64,000 nt of DNA from Tritrichomonas musculus (lineage: Eukaryota; Parabasalia; Tritrichomonadida; Tritrichomonadidae). The stretch is from NCBI GenBank assembly GCA_039105265.1, contig JAPFFF010000049.1:310001-374000 (forward strand), in the 5' to 3' direction. Made by a program: the position numbers and the translations under genes. The first letter of the stretch is position 1; each line of letters opens with the position of its first letter. Shown one piece after another: positions 26,904 to 37,992 of this stretch. The notes beneath the pieces were generated by a model that saw only the letters and a list, made by a program, of their open reading frames with translations, was not told the DNA's origin and did no database searches.

Positions 26904-27119
26904 ATGGATCAACAATTGGTTATACAAATATGCAATTCAAGCTTAACAAGAAATGAGAAAATAGCAGCATTAATAGAAAATGGCTATTCAAGTCGTTTTA
27001 TTCAACAAACAATTGGATGCGGTCCAAATATTATTTCAACAGTTCGTAAAAGTTTAAATGATTCAGGAGAGCCTCCGGATCAAGCTAAGATCGGACGCCC
27101 AACAAAAAAAAACTCCTGA
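26904..27119 (+). CDS. Tc1-like transposase, N-terminal DNA-binding part
   Basis: From the ATG at 26904 (M-D-Q-Q-L-V-I-Q); the frame upstream has only GTG. Residues 10-60 form the helix-turn-helix of Tc1/mariner transposases (T-R-N-E-K-I-A-A-L-I-E-N-G-Y-S-S-R-F-I) and end in the G-R-P-T hinge. The frame closes just after a run of nine A residues at 27106-27114, and the rest of the transposase continues in another frame from there. Either a one-base change in the A tract has split the gene or the A run is a slippage site producing a fused protein. Confidence 0.75.
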   Translation: MDQQLVIQICNSSLTRNEKIAALIENGYSSRFIQQTIGCGPNIISTVRKSLNDSGEPPDQAKIGRPTKKNS

Positions 27120-28059
27120 AGTCAAATCATTCGTTATCCAGCAAACAATTTCAAATCCATACGTATCTGGACGTGATTTAAGTCAACAAATTCAACTTTC
27201 TAATGATTTTGACGTAAAAAGTGTCGGCAAATCAACCATTAACTCTATCAGACATGACAATCATTTCCAATTTCTCCCATCTGTCAAAGAGCCTCGCCTT
27301 ACAGAAGAACAGATTCAAAAAAGGATCAATTTTTGTTATAGTTACTTGCTTCAGAGAGATAATTTCCCAGTAATTGGATTTTCCGACGAATCTCGTTTTT
27401 CATTATGTTCTGATAAAAATTGGTTATGGAGACAAAGAGGGCAGCATAATGAAAAAGCAATTCAATATAAGAATAAATATGAAGGATCAATTATGGTCTG
27501 GGGAATGATCGCGCCAAATTATAAACCTGAAATTTTCATTTTTTCAGAATATGAAAATTCAAAGGTATATCAAGACATGTTAAATGAAAAAAATTATTTA
27601 AATGATGCATTAACCTTTTTTACTGGAAATTTTATATTTCAACAGGATGGAGCACGGACCCACACAACACCAGATTCTATAGATTCGATAAGTAACGTTT
27701 GTGATCTTATTATCAACTGGCCACCAAATTCGCCAGATCTTAATCCAATCGAAATGATTTGGTCGTTAATGGATAAAACAATTGGTTTTTTCAATCCACA
27801 AAACGAAACAGAATTGATCGATGCTATAAAATATGCTTGGAATGCAATTAAGCTTGACACTATTAATAATTTATGCAACTCATTCACAAGAAGATGCTTT
27901 TTATGCTTAAAGAATAGAGGAAAATGTATTCAGCATGAACTTAGAAAGAAAATTGACTATGATGTTTCACAAGAAGAAATTGATTCTTTATTAGAAGAGT
28001 TACAAGAAGATGGAATAAAATTTGAAGAAATTGAAATAATTTTACCAAAAATTGAATAA
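27058..28059 (+). CDS. Tc1-like transposase, catalytic part
   Basis: The transposase-like part starts after the A9 tract (T-P-E-V-K-S-F-V); codons before it are overlap. It has a second helix-turn-helix and then the DDE catalytic core: F-S-D-E-S-R-F (first D), F-I-F-Q-Q-D-G-A-R-T-H (second D), and S-P-D-L-N-P-I-E-M-I-W (E), with 34 residues between second D and E, the Tc1-type DD34E spacing. The catalytic triad is intact. The C-terminus is acidic (L-L-E-E-L-Q-E-D-G). Confidence 0.85.
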   Translation: MIQESLRIKLRSDAQQKKTPEVKSFVIQQTISNPYVSGRDLSQQIQLSNDFDVKSVGKSTINSIRHDNHFQFLPSVKEPRLTEEQIQKRINFCYSYLLQRDNFPVIGFSDESRFSLCSDKNWLWRQRGQHNEKAIQYKNKYEGSIMVWGMIAPNYKPEIFIFSEYENSKVYQDMLNEKNYLNDALTFFTGNFIFQQDGARTHTTPDSIDSISNVCDLIINWPPNSPDLNPIEMIWSLMDKTIGFFNPQNETELIDAIKYAWNAIKLDTINNLCNSFTRRCFLCLKNRGKCIQHELRKKIDYDVSQEEIDSLLEELQEDGIKFEEIEIILPKIE

Positions 28060-28259
28060 AAAAAATTTTTTTTAAACTTTTTGAGGCGGCCAAAATCTCA
28101 GTAACATTTAGCACACCTTTTTCATAAGAATAAAAAATAATTTCTTTTCTATTGTAAAAAAATACTTTTAAAAAGTTTAGCAAGTGTTACTGAGTTTTTG
28201 ACTTCAGTTTATTATATAAAAATATAAAATGTCAAAATAACAAAAACATTGAGAGATAA

Positions 28260-31200
28260 TAGGAATATTCAAAAAAAATAGATTAAAGATTGATTATTAT
28301 ATATTGAATATGACTTTTATTGTTATTTATTAAGAGGAGACAAAATTTTTAAATTGCCTGAATTCTTTCTTCATATCATATCTACAGGTTCTTTGGTTCA
28401 AGGGCAATTAAAAACCTAAATAACTAAAGAAAATTCCTGCTCATTTCAGAGAAAAATGCTTAAAAATATTGAGAGCTTTTTTTTGATGCAAAGATTTTCT
28501 GCTAATTTCATGGATATATTCAAAAAATATCCTTAAATTTGAATATCTTTTGCTATGTGAGTTTTAGAATTTTACCAAAAAAACTTGAAATAATTTAATT
28601 TTAATAGCAATCAATTATTCTATTTTTCGATTAAAAGTGGAGTATATCAAATGACATATGACAATAGTTATATTATATGGTATATAAATATAATACATCA
28701 ATAAATTTGAATAGTCCCTCAACTATAACAAAATAAAACAATTTTTTTCAATTTTATATATACGTTAATATACGTTAATTTGTTTTTCAAACAATATTTC
28801 AATAAGTTTTTAATTTTTAAAAACTGTTTTACTATACAATTGATATATTCTGACCAAAAAACTCGTTTATTGTGTAAAATAGCATTATTGAGGAAAAAAT
28901 TAGATTGATAAGATATTTGAAAATAATCCAAAAAAATCAGTTGAAAATTGTGTTTCATGGAACAAACCAGTTTATTATTAATATACACATATACTTAATT
29001 AATAAATTTTCCATTTAATAGTTTTAGTTAGCAAAATTAGGTATTTTTAGTTTTTTTTTGATGAAAAAGTATATAATACAGAAATATTCCATTTCATACT
29101 AGTAATATATTATATAAATAAAAAATGTAATGCATTTATAGAATTTTTTTTTAAGATAAACATATATTTTATTTTTCTTTGAACAACTTTTTCATTAATA
29201 TTTTACCATAAAGTATTCAATTTTCAACCATAATTGAATACTTTATATTTGCTTATTAAAAAATAGTATTATCTTAATAATTGATAGGAAATATTGCATA
29301 ATATTTTAATATTCCACATAATATTTTTTATTAATAAAAATAAATTAATGACATTAAAAAATTCAGGGCGGATTTTTTTTTTTTACTCTTAAAATGTGCC
29401 ATAATCTATCATAAATATGAAACGATAAATAAAACTCAATTATCTTCAAAATATATTATCTAAACACATACACTAATAAATAAATAATATTGTTATATAC
29501 TTTTACAATTCATAAAATAATATAATACTATTTTAACTATGCTGTCAAGCCAATGCTCTGAGATAAAATTAAATGAAAATAATGCTACTGGTTTAGAAAA
29601 TGATCCAGGGAATAACTAAGAATAATATAAAATTGTTTAAAACAGTATTTATTGTATTACATAATGCAATAATATTCGATAAATTTGAATTATTTAACAA
29701 GATATTGCTAAAGCAAATATAGCATATGTTGATTTTAACCTCTAAAAACAGCATAATTTTTAATATACAATCATCATTTTTTTATTTTTCTAATTGATTT
29801 ATTAGAGAAATTATATGAAGAATATGGATAACCTATCAGTTCAAATACTCCACATTATTCATTGAGAATCAGATGTTTTTTTTAATGAAAAAATTGTAAT
29901 TTTTACAAAATAGAGATACATAAAAAATATTGCATAAATTTGATAGATTATTTATATTTTTTATACATTATTAGAAACAATATATGATTATTAAAAATAA
30001 AAAACTATTATTTATATGAAAAATGATCCTTTTTTTTTAAAATTTTTGAAAAATAAAATGTTCATATCACATGATAAAAAGATGTTAGAAGTTCATGGGC
30101 AGAGTTTTTAGTTCTTTATTATCATTAGTTTAAAATGGAAAAATAAAATTATAAAAATATCTGTTTTTTAAAAATTTTGTCTCCTCTTATTTATAATATA
30201 TTATTATTTGAAATATATTTGTTTAACTAATATATTAATACTATAATACTATATTTTAGTTTTAAAAATACTTTTGAAAATAAATGCGTAGTTTTATATT
30301 TATTTGTATTGATATTGATCTTATTTTCGTTTAGTTTATTATTACATTTTATTATAATATATATCATTTTATAGATCTATAATATAAAGATTAAATTCGT
30401 TATTAGTAAAGATATAAGCATACTACTTTTTTTATTTGAAAAATATTGAATGATTCAAACAATTTTACTCAGTTATTTAATGTATGAGATATCAATATTA
30501 GATTCATTTAATACACAAAAATAAACATATAATATATAAAAAGATTAATTGAATACTTTTAAATAAACGTATTTAAATATTGAGACTCTTTTCCTTTTCT
30601 ATCAAAATATGATTAATTCAATTTAAAAAAATAAAATATTAATAATATTATTATTTCAATTAATATTTATTAAATATTTATTAAATATTTATTAAATATT
30701 TATTAAATATTTATTATTATAATTATAATAAATATATTATATAGGAAATAACAAGAAATTAAAATATAATTAATATATATCTAATTGTATCAATTCAAAT
30801 TTTCATTTTTTTTTTTTTTTTCATAAATTGAATTATTAAAATGCATATAATTCTATGTAAAACTATATTCAATCAATATAATCAATATAATATTTAATAT
30901 ACAATATATAGAAATTAAATTATATATAATAAATAATTAACCCTGATAAATAAAAAGATAAAACAATATTTTATATTAAATAAATACAATTTTTGTGAGA
31001 ATTATTTTATTGAAAAAACTATTGATTACAATTATTTTGTTTTTAGAATTACCCACTTGATTCTAATATTTTTAGTATTATATTGAATATTCAATGTATA
31101 GATGCATATTAAAATATATGTAAGTATATAATAATTTAAAAATATATCATTTTTAAATTATTATTTATATATTAAACTATATATTTATGTATTTAAATCA

Positions 31201-31925
31201 ATATTATTGGTATTATAAAATATGAATTGAATGTAAATTAATATTTTCAAAACATCCTATATGTATTAATAAAGATGCCATTGATCTAATTAAATATGGA
31301 CTAAGCAATTATAAAAAATTGAATGCAATATGTTTATTTAATATAACAAATTACATCATATATAAAATACGTATTTTAAATAAAAACAATGTGTTTCTTT
31401 TTTAAAAATTGAATATTCATTTGCAAAACAATATAATAAAAATATGCATGTTTACTTTATTTATAATAGAAATAAATAAATAAATATATATCTAAATCCA
31501 AAAACACTTTATTTCAGCTGTAGGACCATTTTTGCTCTGATCAATTTTCCATGTATTTTTATAATGGAGAATTTAAAAATGAAATAACTCAATCCATAAA
31601 ATTATTTATCATATTATTTTTATATACATAGAAACTATGTAAGCCAAATTAAATAATCTAGGTCTCAAACTAGTAAATAATATATTACATGCATTAAAGC
31701 ATCAAAGAATTTTGCAAACAATCATCATTTTTCATTATTTGATATAAATTTTTGATATTTGAGGCCTAGATATTCTAAACTATCTATTACATAATATGAT
31801 TGCCAAAAATCAAAATCACCTTAAATCTTTACATTGAGTTATTTCATTTTTAAATTTTCAATTAAAATTTGAATTAAAACGATAATATTCAAGTCAAATA
31901 TTAATCGTTCAATTTATAATAGTAA
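28260..31925. other. AT-rich stretch, no gene seen
   Basis: More than 3.6 kb with no credible gene; frames of 60-90 codons here have the composition of spacer. It contains an 11-bp tandem repeat (30662-30716) and an inverted pair GAATTTAAAAATGAAATAAC (31567) and complement (31837) around CTAGGTCTCAAA/TTTGAGGCCTAG, about 300 bp overall, likely a small foldback element. Confidence 0.5.
30662..30716. repeat. 11-bp tandem repeat
   Basis: Five exact copies of AATATTTATTA. Pure AT microsatellite-like array; no function suggested. Confidence 0.8.
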
Positions 31926-31946
31926 ACGGGGAAAGGTCCCCCTTAA

Positions 31947-32481
31947 AATTACGTTCTGTTCAAACTTTTTCAATAAAATAGAATAAGAAAAAAAATCAAT
32001 AACGTTTTACAAAGGTATTCACCTTAAGTGACTTAACAGTCATTTTTCTTCTTTAAAATGTATTTTTTAATTTTTTGAGATTGATTTTTTTTTTTTAAAC
32101 TTTTTTGGACAAAATATTCTCAATTTTTTTGTGAATATCTTGGCGGTTTATTAATCGGTCAGTTTATAAAAAAGGAAAATGAGCAGCTAAGCACCTATAT
32201 CTCTCCCAGAACAGACCAAAACAACAACCACATCTTACCATAGAACAAAGTAGTTCAGATGCATGAAGCGATCATTCTTTTTCTCACGAAATGAGAAAAT
32301 ATTTTGATTTTCAGATTAGAAGTCAATTCTAATGCAAAAAGACAAATACTTTCGGTATTTTCCAACCCAGCGAGCTTTTATATCTAGGCACAAATAAGTG
32401 CATTGTGTAAATAATAATTTATCTCATCTTTCCATAAACTCCTTAAGAAATTCCATATCTCTTGTTTTTTTGATATCCTTT
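31947..32481. other. Spacer between two transposons, no gene seen
   Basis: Nothing coding recognised. 32140-32480 has a less AT-biased, non-repetitive look and may be a piece of original host sequence or a decayed gene too degraded to name. Confidence 0.4.
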
Positions 32482-32489
32482 GTATTAAG

Positions 32490-33731
32490 TAGGGTTGCAT
32501 AGGGTCAAAAAATTGAAGAAGTGGGCAGCCCACTGGGCAATTGAACCTCAAAAATTATGATGATGTGATGTGATCAATTGTACAATGTAAAGGCCACTTT
32601 TTAAGGACATCATTAAAGTGTGAACTTTTCGGTATTGAATAAAAGCATAAAATATATATCAATACTTCCAAATTATGAAAATGATGATATTTGTTCTGAA
32701 TTTGATTGCTAGTTGTGGAATGTAGTTGCATTTGAATCTATTAATTCATCATTTTTATTATTATTTGAACTAAAAAAAATCGGTAATGTGCCCTTTGTTC
32801 ATGGAATTCTTTTTATTTATTTTGTGAATTCTGTTAATTAAAATGTCTTTTTTAAATATTATATCTTTTCTTAATTATTTTAAACAATATATTTATATAT
32901 TATATTTTATAATGAGTATCTATTTTTAATATGTAATAATATAATGATTAAATATACTTTAAACGAGAATATTCATAAATATTTATTTTTTTTAATTTAT
33001 TAAATTATTCAATAATAAAAATAAAATTATTTTAATTTATTTAATATTTTATTTACATTTTATATGATTATTAAATATATTGATATTTATTTCACTTTAT
33101 TATCCTAATTTTATGATTATTTTAATGAAATATCTTGCCAAAAATCCATTCCAAACTTTATTTTATTTATATACAAAAATATGATTGAATTTTTTTATTT
33201 TATCAAACACAATAATCAATTAATATCATATATTAAAGAAAAGATAATGATTTAAAAAGAAAAATATTAAAAATAGCTTTTGAATTTATCATATAACTTC
33301 CCTTGGGCTAGCCCAGCCCCGATTAAAAAGGATTGAAAAAATGGGCTATCGTCGCTGCCCAGCCACTTTGCCCAGGGCAAATTTTTATTTTTTAACTGAA
33401 AAATTGAATGAAAACATAGAAAAGTATCCTGCCCAATAGAATTTATAAATAACAACAGAATTTATCTTTGAAAAAATTGAATATATAAACAAAAAAATAA
33501 AAAAATAAAAACTCCAAAATATCTATTTTAATTTTAATTATATTTTATTATTTTTATGCAAAACAACATATTTAAAATATACATATTTTTAAGAAAAGAT
33601 AAATATAATTAATAGGGTTGCAAAACAACATATTTAAAATATTCAACAAATAATTTGCTTATACCTGTTGGGTTATCAAAATAACTTGGGTGGGCAGCTT
33701 TTTTGCCCAAACCGTGCCAAATGCAACCCTA
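32490..33731. mobile_element. 1.24-kb non-autonomous hAT element
   Basis: Ends TAGGGTTGCAT...ATGCAACCCTA, flanked by an exact 8-bp duplication GTATTAAG (32482-32489 and 33732-33739), diagnostic of hAT transposons. Subterminal GGGCAGC/TTTGCCCA motifs recur near both ends and in a GC-rich island at 33299-33390. GCAAAACAACATATTTAAAA is directly repeated at 33559 and 33620. No transposase. Confidence 0.85.
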
Positions 33732-33739
33732 GTATTAAG

Positions 33740-34807
33740 ATAAGTTCAAAAGCAGATAATTGACTATTTTTTTAATATAATTTGCTAAATTTATCCTTTA
33801 TATCATTATGATTTTTTATAAAAAATATAAAGTTATTATTTAATATGCTTTGCAAATGATTTTATAGCTTATGGCTATAAAATTATTATCTTTTTTTTAT
33901 TATCTTTTTTTGAAAAGTTTGAGTTCAGAAAAAAATCCAAAAAAGTTTAAAAAATTGAATACTCTAAAATTTCCATTCAATTTTGTCCAAAAAATTTTTT
34001 AAAAAAATAAATCTTTTTTGAGCAAAATACAGATTATTTTTATTTCTTTTTATCATCAAAATAATCTATAAAATGTTTAAATGATGATTTGAATATTAAA
34101 TTGAGGAAAAAATCATATTTTAGTTAACAATATAATTATATCTTTTTATTTATAACATCGAATATATTTTGGGTATCTTCATTATTCCAAAGTATTATCA
34201 CAATAAATGAAAATTTCTAATTATTTCCTAATTCAGAAACTGCAAAATCTGCATTCTTCATACTTTCAAACCTACAAAGCATTTTTCATTAAAAACAGAT
34301 GATAACTTCAAAAATTGTCTTTATATGATTTTACAACTTTAATATAATGATTATATTGGCCATGAGAATTTATTCCTAGAAGCATTAATGATTTTATGCG
34401 GCCAATTTTTTGGAAAATATGATTCATTTATTTTACTCAAAATAAAAAATAAACGTTTTTTAACGTACATATAATTAAAAAATATTCAAAATTTTGAATT
34501 AAATTATAGTTGCATTTTGGAAAATTTTTCTTTCAATTTTTTTATATGATATTTTACGGTTTTAAATGGCTCATGAACATTGAAAAAAATATTTTTTTTT
34601 TTTAAAATCGAATTTTCTCAAAAACTAGCTCATAAATCATTTTGTAATTTTTAATGTATCATTTATTAAATAAATACGTTTTAATTTTTATATTTTTTTA
34701 AAAAAATACAGTCAAAAACCTCAAAGTGAATACCTCTCGTTTTACGATTACGTCTACGTGAAAATAATTGGAATACGACTTTTTTAGAAAAAGTTAATAA
34801 AAAGTTG
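33740..34807. other. AT-rich spacer, no gene seen
   Basis: No gene or paired repeat fixed here. Runs such as AAAAAATTTTTT and AAAAGTTT recur. A 65-codon minus-strand frame near 34700 reads into the neighbouring GC-rich transposon end and is not supported. Confidence 0.4.
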
Positions 34808-35056
34808 TATTTGAACAGGGATGATGGACGGGCACGGGCACGGGCACGGGCAAATTGCCCGTAAAAATGACGGGCCACGGGCAGTGCCCCGTGCCCGTGT
34901 TTGCCCGTACTTGCCCGTGCCCGTCTTGCCCGTTCTTAAAAAAAGTGACTTTGCCCGTGAATTTTGCTCGGGCAATTGCCCGAGATTAAAAGTGACAATG
35001 AAATGTTATTTGAAAATAAGATAATACTATTGTTTTTCTGATTGATATTTTATTAA

Positions 35057-35629
35057 GGACGACCTTTCACCGTTTATAATTTAATATATAACGATTAATT
35101 TTTGTATTCATTTTCATCGTAAATCATTGAAAATTATAAAAATTAATAACTCAAGTTAGAAGGGGAAAAATAAACTTGTTTTTGTGTTAATACAAATCAA
35201 ATAGAATAAATTATTGATATCCGGTTCGAAAAGTAAAATTAATACTTGTTATTTATCAAATTTAATCATTTTTTTATTTTATCTACTAAAATTTCATCTT
35301 TTTCTTTAATATATTATGAGTTTGGAACCGGATTATTTTAAATATTCATGTTATTTAATAAATGGTGCATAGAAAACAAAATTGTTTTTCTTTGAAATTG
35401 AGTTATTACATTTTGAAATTCTTAGTAAAAATATAAACGTATTTTAGTTTAATTCACTTTTATTTTTTGAAATATCTCTTTTTCAAAGCTGAATAATTAT
35501 TTAATTATTTTTTATATGCATTATATTTCAATTATTTATTTGTTAATATGAGTTTTACAATAAAATTAAGAAAGATTGAGGAAAAATTAAATGTAACCAC
35601 GACGATCATTTTTCATAGAAAGGTCGTCC
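35057..35629. mobile_element. 573-bp TTAA-flanked miniature element
   Basis: TTAA-GGACGACCTTTC at the left (TTAA 35053-35056) and GAAAGGTCGTCC-TTAA at the right (35630-35633). TTAA duplication and 12-bp perfect ends fit a piggyBac-type miniature element. Subterminal ACCGTTTAT...AACGATTAATTTTTG matches the right end of the 26430-31942 element. Nested in the hAT element. Confidence 0.8.
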
Positions 35630-35755
35630 TTAAAAATTATATTTTCATTTAAATTTTTAATATTTATATTTTTTTTAATTTTAAATCAATTATAATAATT
35701 TAAGAAGTGTTCGAAATTTTTTCTGTTCTAGTTTTCAGGATATAATTGATACCAG

Positions 35756-37290
35756 AAAATATTTATATGTTTAACAAGTTGTTGGTCAAATATTGAGCAT
35801 ATTTCTCTGTTCAATTTCGAGAAACAATAAAATCAAATCTGATCAATTATTGAAGTTTTTTAAAGATTGATTAAATTAATAAATGTTTTCATTTATAATA
35901 TTGTTTATTAACTATGATTATATATTTTTATTAAAATAAAATTCAAGTATAAACTAGATATTTTTATTTTTTTAAAAAATTTCAAAAGGCAAACGTTTTT
36001 AAAAAGATTGAGATTGCCCAGGTTTGAAAGACCCTATTTTTAATCTTCATCATATTGTATTCTATTATATTTAATTAATTGTTTTTTTGTAATTTGCTTC
36101 TGATAAAGAAAAAAAAAGAATTATTAAAAATTTTTAAATAAAAAATTAACGTCTTGCCTCAATTATTTCAAAGTATCACTGAATTTTTTCAAGCATCTTT
36201 AAGAAAATTTAAAAACGAGTTTTATATGAACAAATTTATTAACATTTTTAGAAAAATTGGCACAAGATTTTCATACACAGCCAAATTATTTATTAAAATA
36301 AATTCTAAAATGTTTTATTTACAAATTATTTAATAAAAATCTCTGTTTAATTCTGAGAAAAATATTAATTATTAATATTTGAAAAAATTTTTATATAAAT
36401 TTGATAAGCATAAATCTCTTATTCCCAAGGTGAAATAATGATTCTTACATTTCAAAACAAATCAACAAGGTTATCATACCTTTGAACAAGCTTCGTTAGG
36501 GGATCGATACCATTATTTGATTTTTTTTTACAATATTACTTTCTTTGAATTAGCTTCCAAATAAGAATTTTAATATTAACTAATATGATAATTCTAAAAG
36601 CACAATAAACCGAAATAATGGTTGGAAAAATGTCATTTTCATTGTCAATGGACATTCACAAGTATTGATCCAAATAAAAAAATAATAAGTTAATTCACAT
36701 AAATATCATATTAATGAGATATAATTAGTGAGTCTTAATTTTTAAATGTTAAAAATAAATATTCACAATTAATGTTTTAAAGAATTATCTTCATAGTAAT
36801 TTTGTGCTATTTGAAAGTAAATATCTTCTTGTATACTTATTATAAAAACATAAAAAAGAACATTTAACCTATTTATTTTAAAATCCTTGAGAGATATCTC
36901 TTTGTTATTCATATTTTTTTTAATTTTCTTAAAGATGCTTGAAAAAATTCAGTGATACTTTGAAATAATTGAGGCAAGACGTTTGCCTTTTAAAAAATTT
37001 TTAATAATTCTTTTTTTTTTTTTCTGGGCAATCTCAATCTTTTTAAAAACGTTTGCCTTTTGAAATTTTTTAAAAAAATAAAAATATCTAGTTTATACTT
37101 GAATTTTATTTTAATAAAAATATATAATCATAGTTAATAAACAATACTATAAATGAAAACATTTATTAATTTAATCAATCTTTAAAAAACTTCAATAATT
37201 GATCAGATTTGATTTTATTGTTTCTCGAAATTGAACAGAGGAATATGCTCAATATTTGACCAACAACTTGTTAAACATATAAATATTACA
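35756..37290. repeat. Large inverted repeat inside hAT element
   Basis: Arms of roughly 370-450 bp: the left arm starts GAAAATATTTATATGTTTAA and runs to about 36215; the right arm, ending TTAAACATATAAATATT, covers about 36917-37290. Shared blocks include AAACGTTTTTAAAAAGATTG and CTTGCCTCAATTATTTCAAA. About 700 bp separate the arms. The arms are diverged mainly by small insertions. Probably a further nested foldback transposon. Confidence 0.65.
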
Positions 37291-37562
37291 TGGTATAAAG
37301 GAATTTCTAAAATCTTGGGCCATTTTTTTTTCAGACACTTCTATAATTTATTTTAATAATATTGGTTTAATATTCTTATATTTTCTAAGAGCAAAGACGG
37401 GCAAAGGCGGACAATGTCACTTTTCTGCCCGGGAAATTGAAATGTGACTTAAATAAAAAGAAAGTTCGGGCAAATCTTCTGCCCGTAAATTTTATCCGGG
37501 TAAAAAAGTGACATTCTGCCCGAGCTTGCCCGGGCGGCCCTTTTCACATCCCTGTATTTGAA

Positions 37563-37992
37563 AAATAAATATATTTATCTTTAAGGGTTTACTGATCGGT
37601 TTTCATGTAAACCTTTCAATATTGAAAAAACTCATAGAATATTATGATTCTGAGAGCACTACTATTGAAAAAATTATGGTCAAAAGAGTATAAAATTTCT
37701 CCTAAACGATCAAATATTTTAGAAAAATATTTTCAAAAATTGTTTTTTAGTAACTGGTTGCAAAAAAATTTAAAAAAAATATCAAAAAATAAATACGCAT
37801 TATTATGAGATAAAATAGAGGCATGTCAACCAAAATTCTACTCGATAAATTTTTTTGAAAATGATAATATAAGATTTAAATGATGCATATTAAAACTTTT
37901 CCTCTTGAGCAAACGAAAACTTCTATACAGTTTTTAGTTTTCATTCAAATCATCATTTTTAATTCAATTTCTTCAATTCAAAAAGTAGATGT
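37563..37992. other. Spacer next to Polinton B, no gene seen
   Basis: No gene. A small inverted motif GGTTTAC...GTAAACC lies at 37588-37613 beside CTTTCAATATTG, reminiscent of the TTAA-element ends. The six bases before the Polinton end are AGATGT, the candidate left target duplication of element B. Confidence 0.4.

Larger units (their letters stand above)
26801..28209 (+). mobile_element. Tc1-like DNA transposon, DD34E
   Basis: 1409 bp, flanked by TA (26799-26800, 28210-28211). Inverted repeats AACTGAGGCCAAAAACTCAG-TAACAC and, at the right, the complement of AACTGAAGTCAAAAACTCAG-TAACAC: 25 of about 26 bases nearly identical. A direct-orientation extra copy of the left end (TGAGGCGGCCAAAATCTCAG) lies internally at 28081-28100. 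Encodes a Tc1/mariner transposase in two overlapping frames. The matching ends suggest fairly recent insertion. Confidence 0.9.
26430..31942. mobile_element. 5.5-kb TTAA-flanked element (non-autonomous)
   Basis: Begins TTAA-GGGGGACCTTTC (26426-) and ends GAAAGGTCCCCC-TTAA (-31946). TTAA on both sides is the target duplication of piggyBac-type transposons. The right end, read inward, continues CCCGTTTAC...AACGATTAATATTTG, which closely matches the end of the 573-bp element at 35057-35629. The interior is AT-rich and non-coding apart from the Tc1-like insertion at 26801-28209; no piggyBac transposase is visible. It could alternatively be two independent short elements whose outer ends happen to pair. 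Confidence 0.5.
34816..37554. mobile_element. 2.7-kb hAT element with GC-rich subterminal repeats
   Basis: Ends CAGGGATG...CATCCCTG with exact 8-bp flanking duplication TATTTGAA (34808-34815, 37555-37562). The first 170 bp and last 160 bp are full of CGGGCA/TGCCCG motifs in both orientations, including four tandem CGGGCA units at 34839-34852, in stark contrast to the AT-rich interior. Such dense subterminal motifs are typical transposase-binding arrays of hAT elements. The interior holds a TTAA-flanked insert (35057-35629) and a large inverted repeat (35756-37290). No transposase. Confidence 0.85.

Noticed and set aside
28719-28988. 89-codon minus-strand frame in AT-rich spacer
   Set aside because: Only N, K, I, L, F, Y-type codons expected from AT-rich noise; no motif or signal.
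26430-31942. LTR retrotransposon
   Set aside because: The ends are inverted, not direct, and no polymerase or gag-like frame is present.
33267-33455. 62-codon minus-strand frame over a GC-rich island
   Set aside because: Lies in the interior of a non-autonomous hAT element and follows its GGGCAGC motifs.
34681-35024. Several overlapping 60-70-codon frames rich in R, A, G and P
   Set aside because: They arise from the CGGGCA-type subterminal repeats of a hAT element being free of stops in several frames on both strands.
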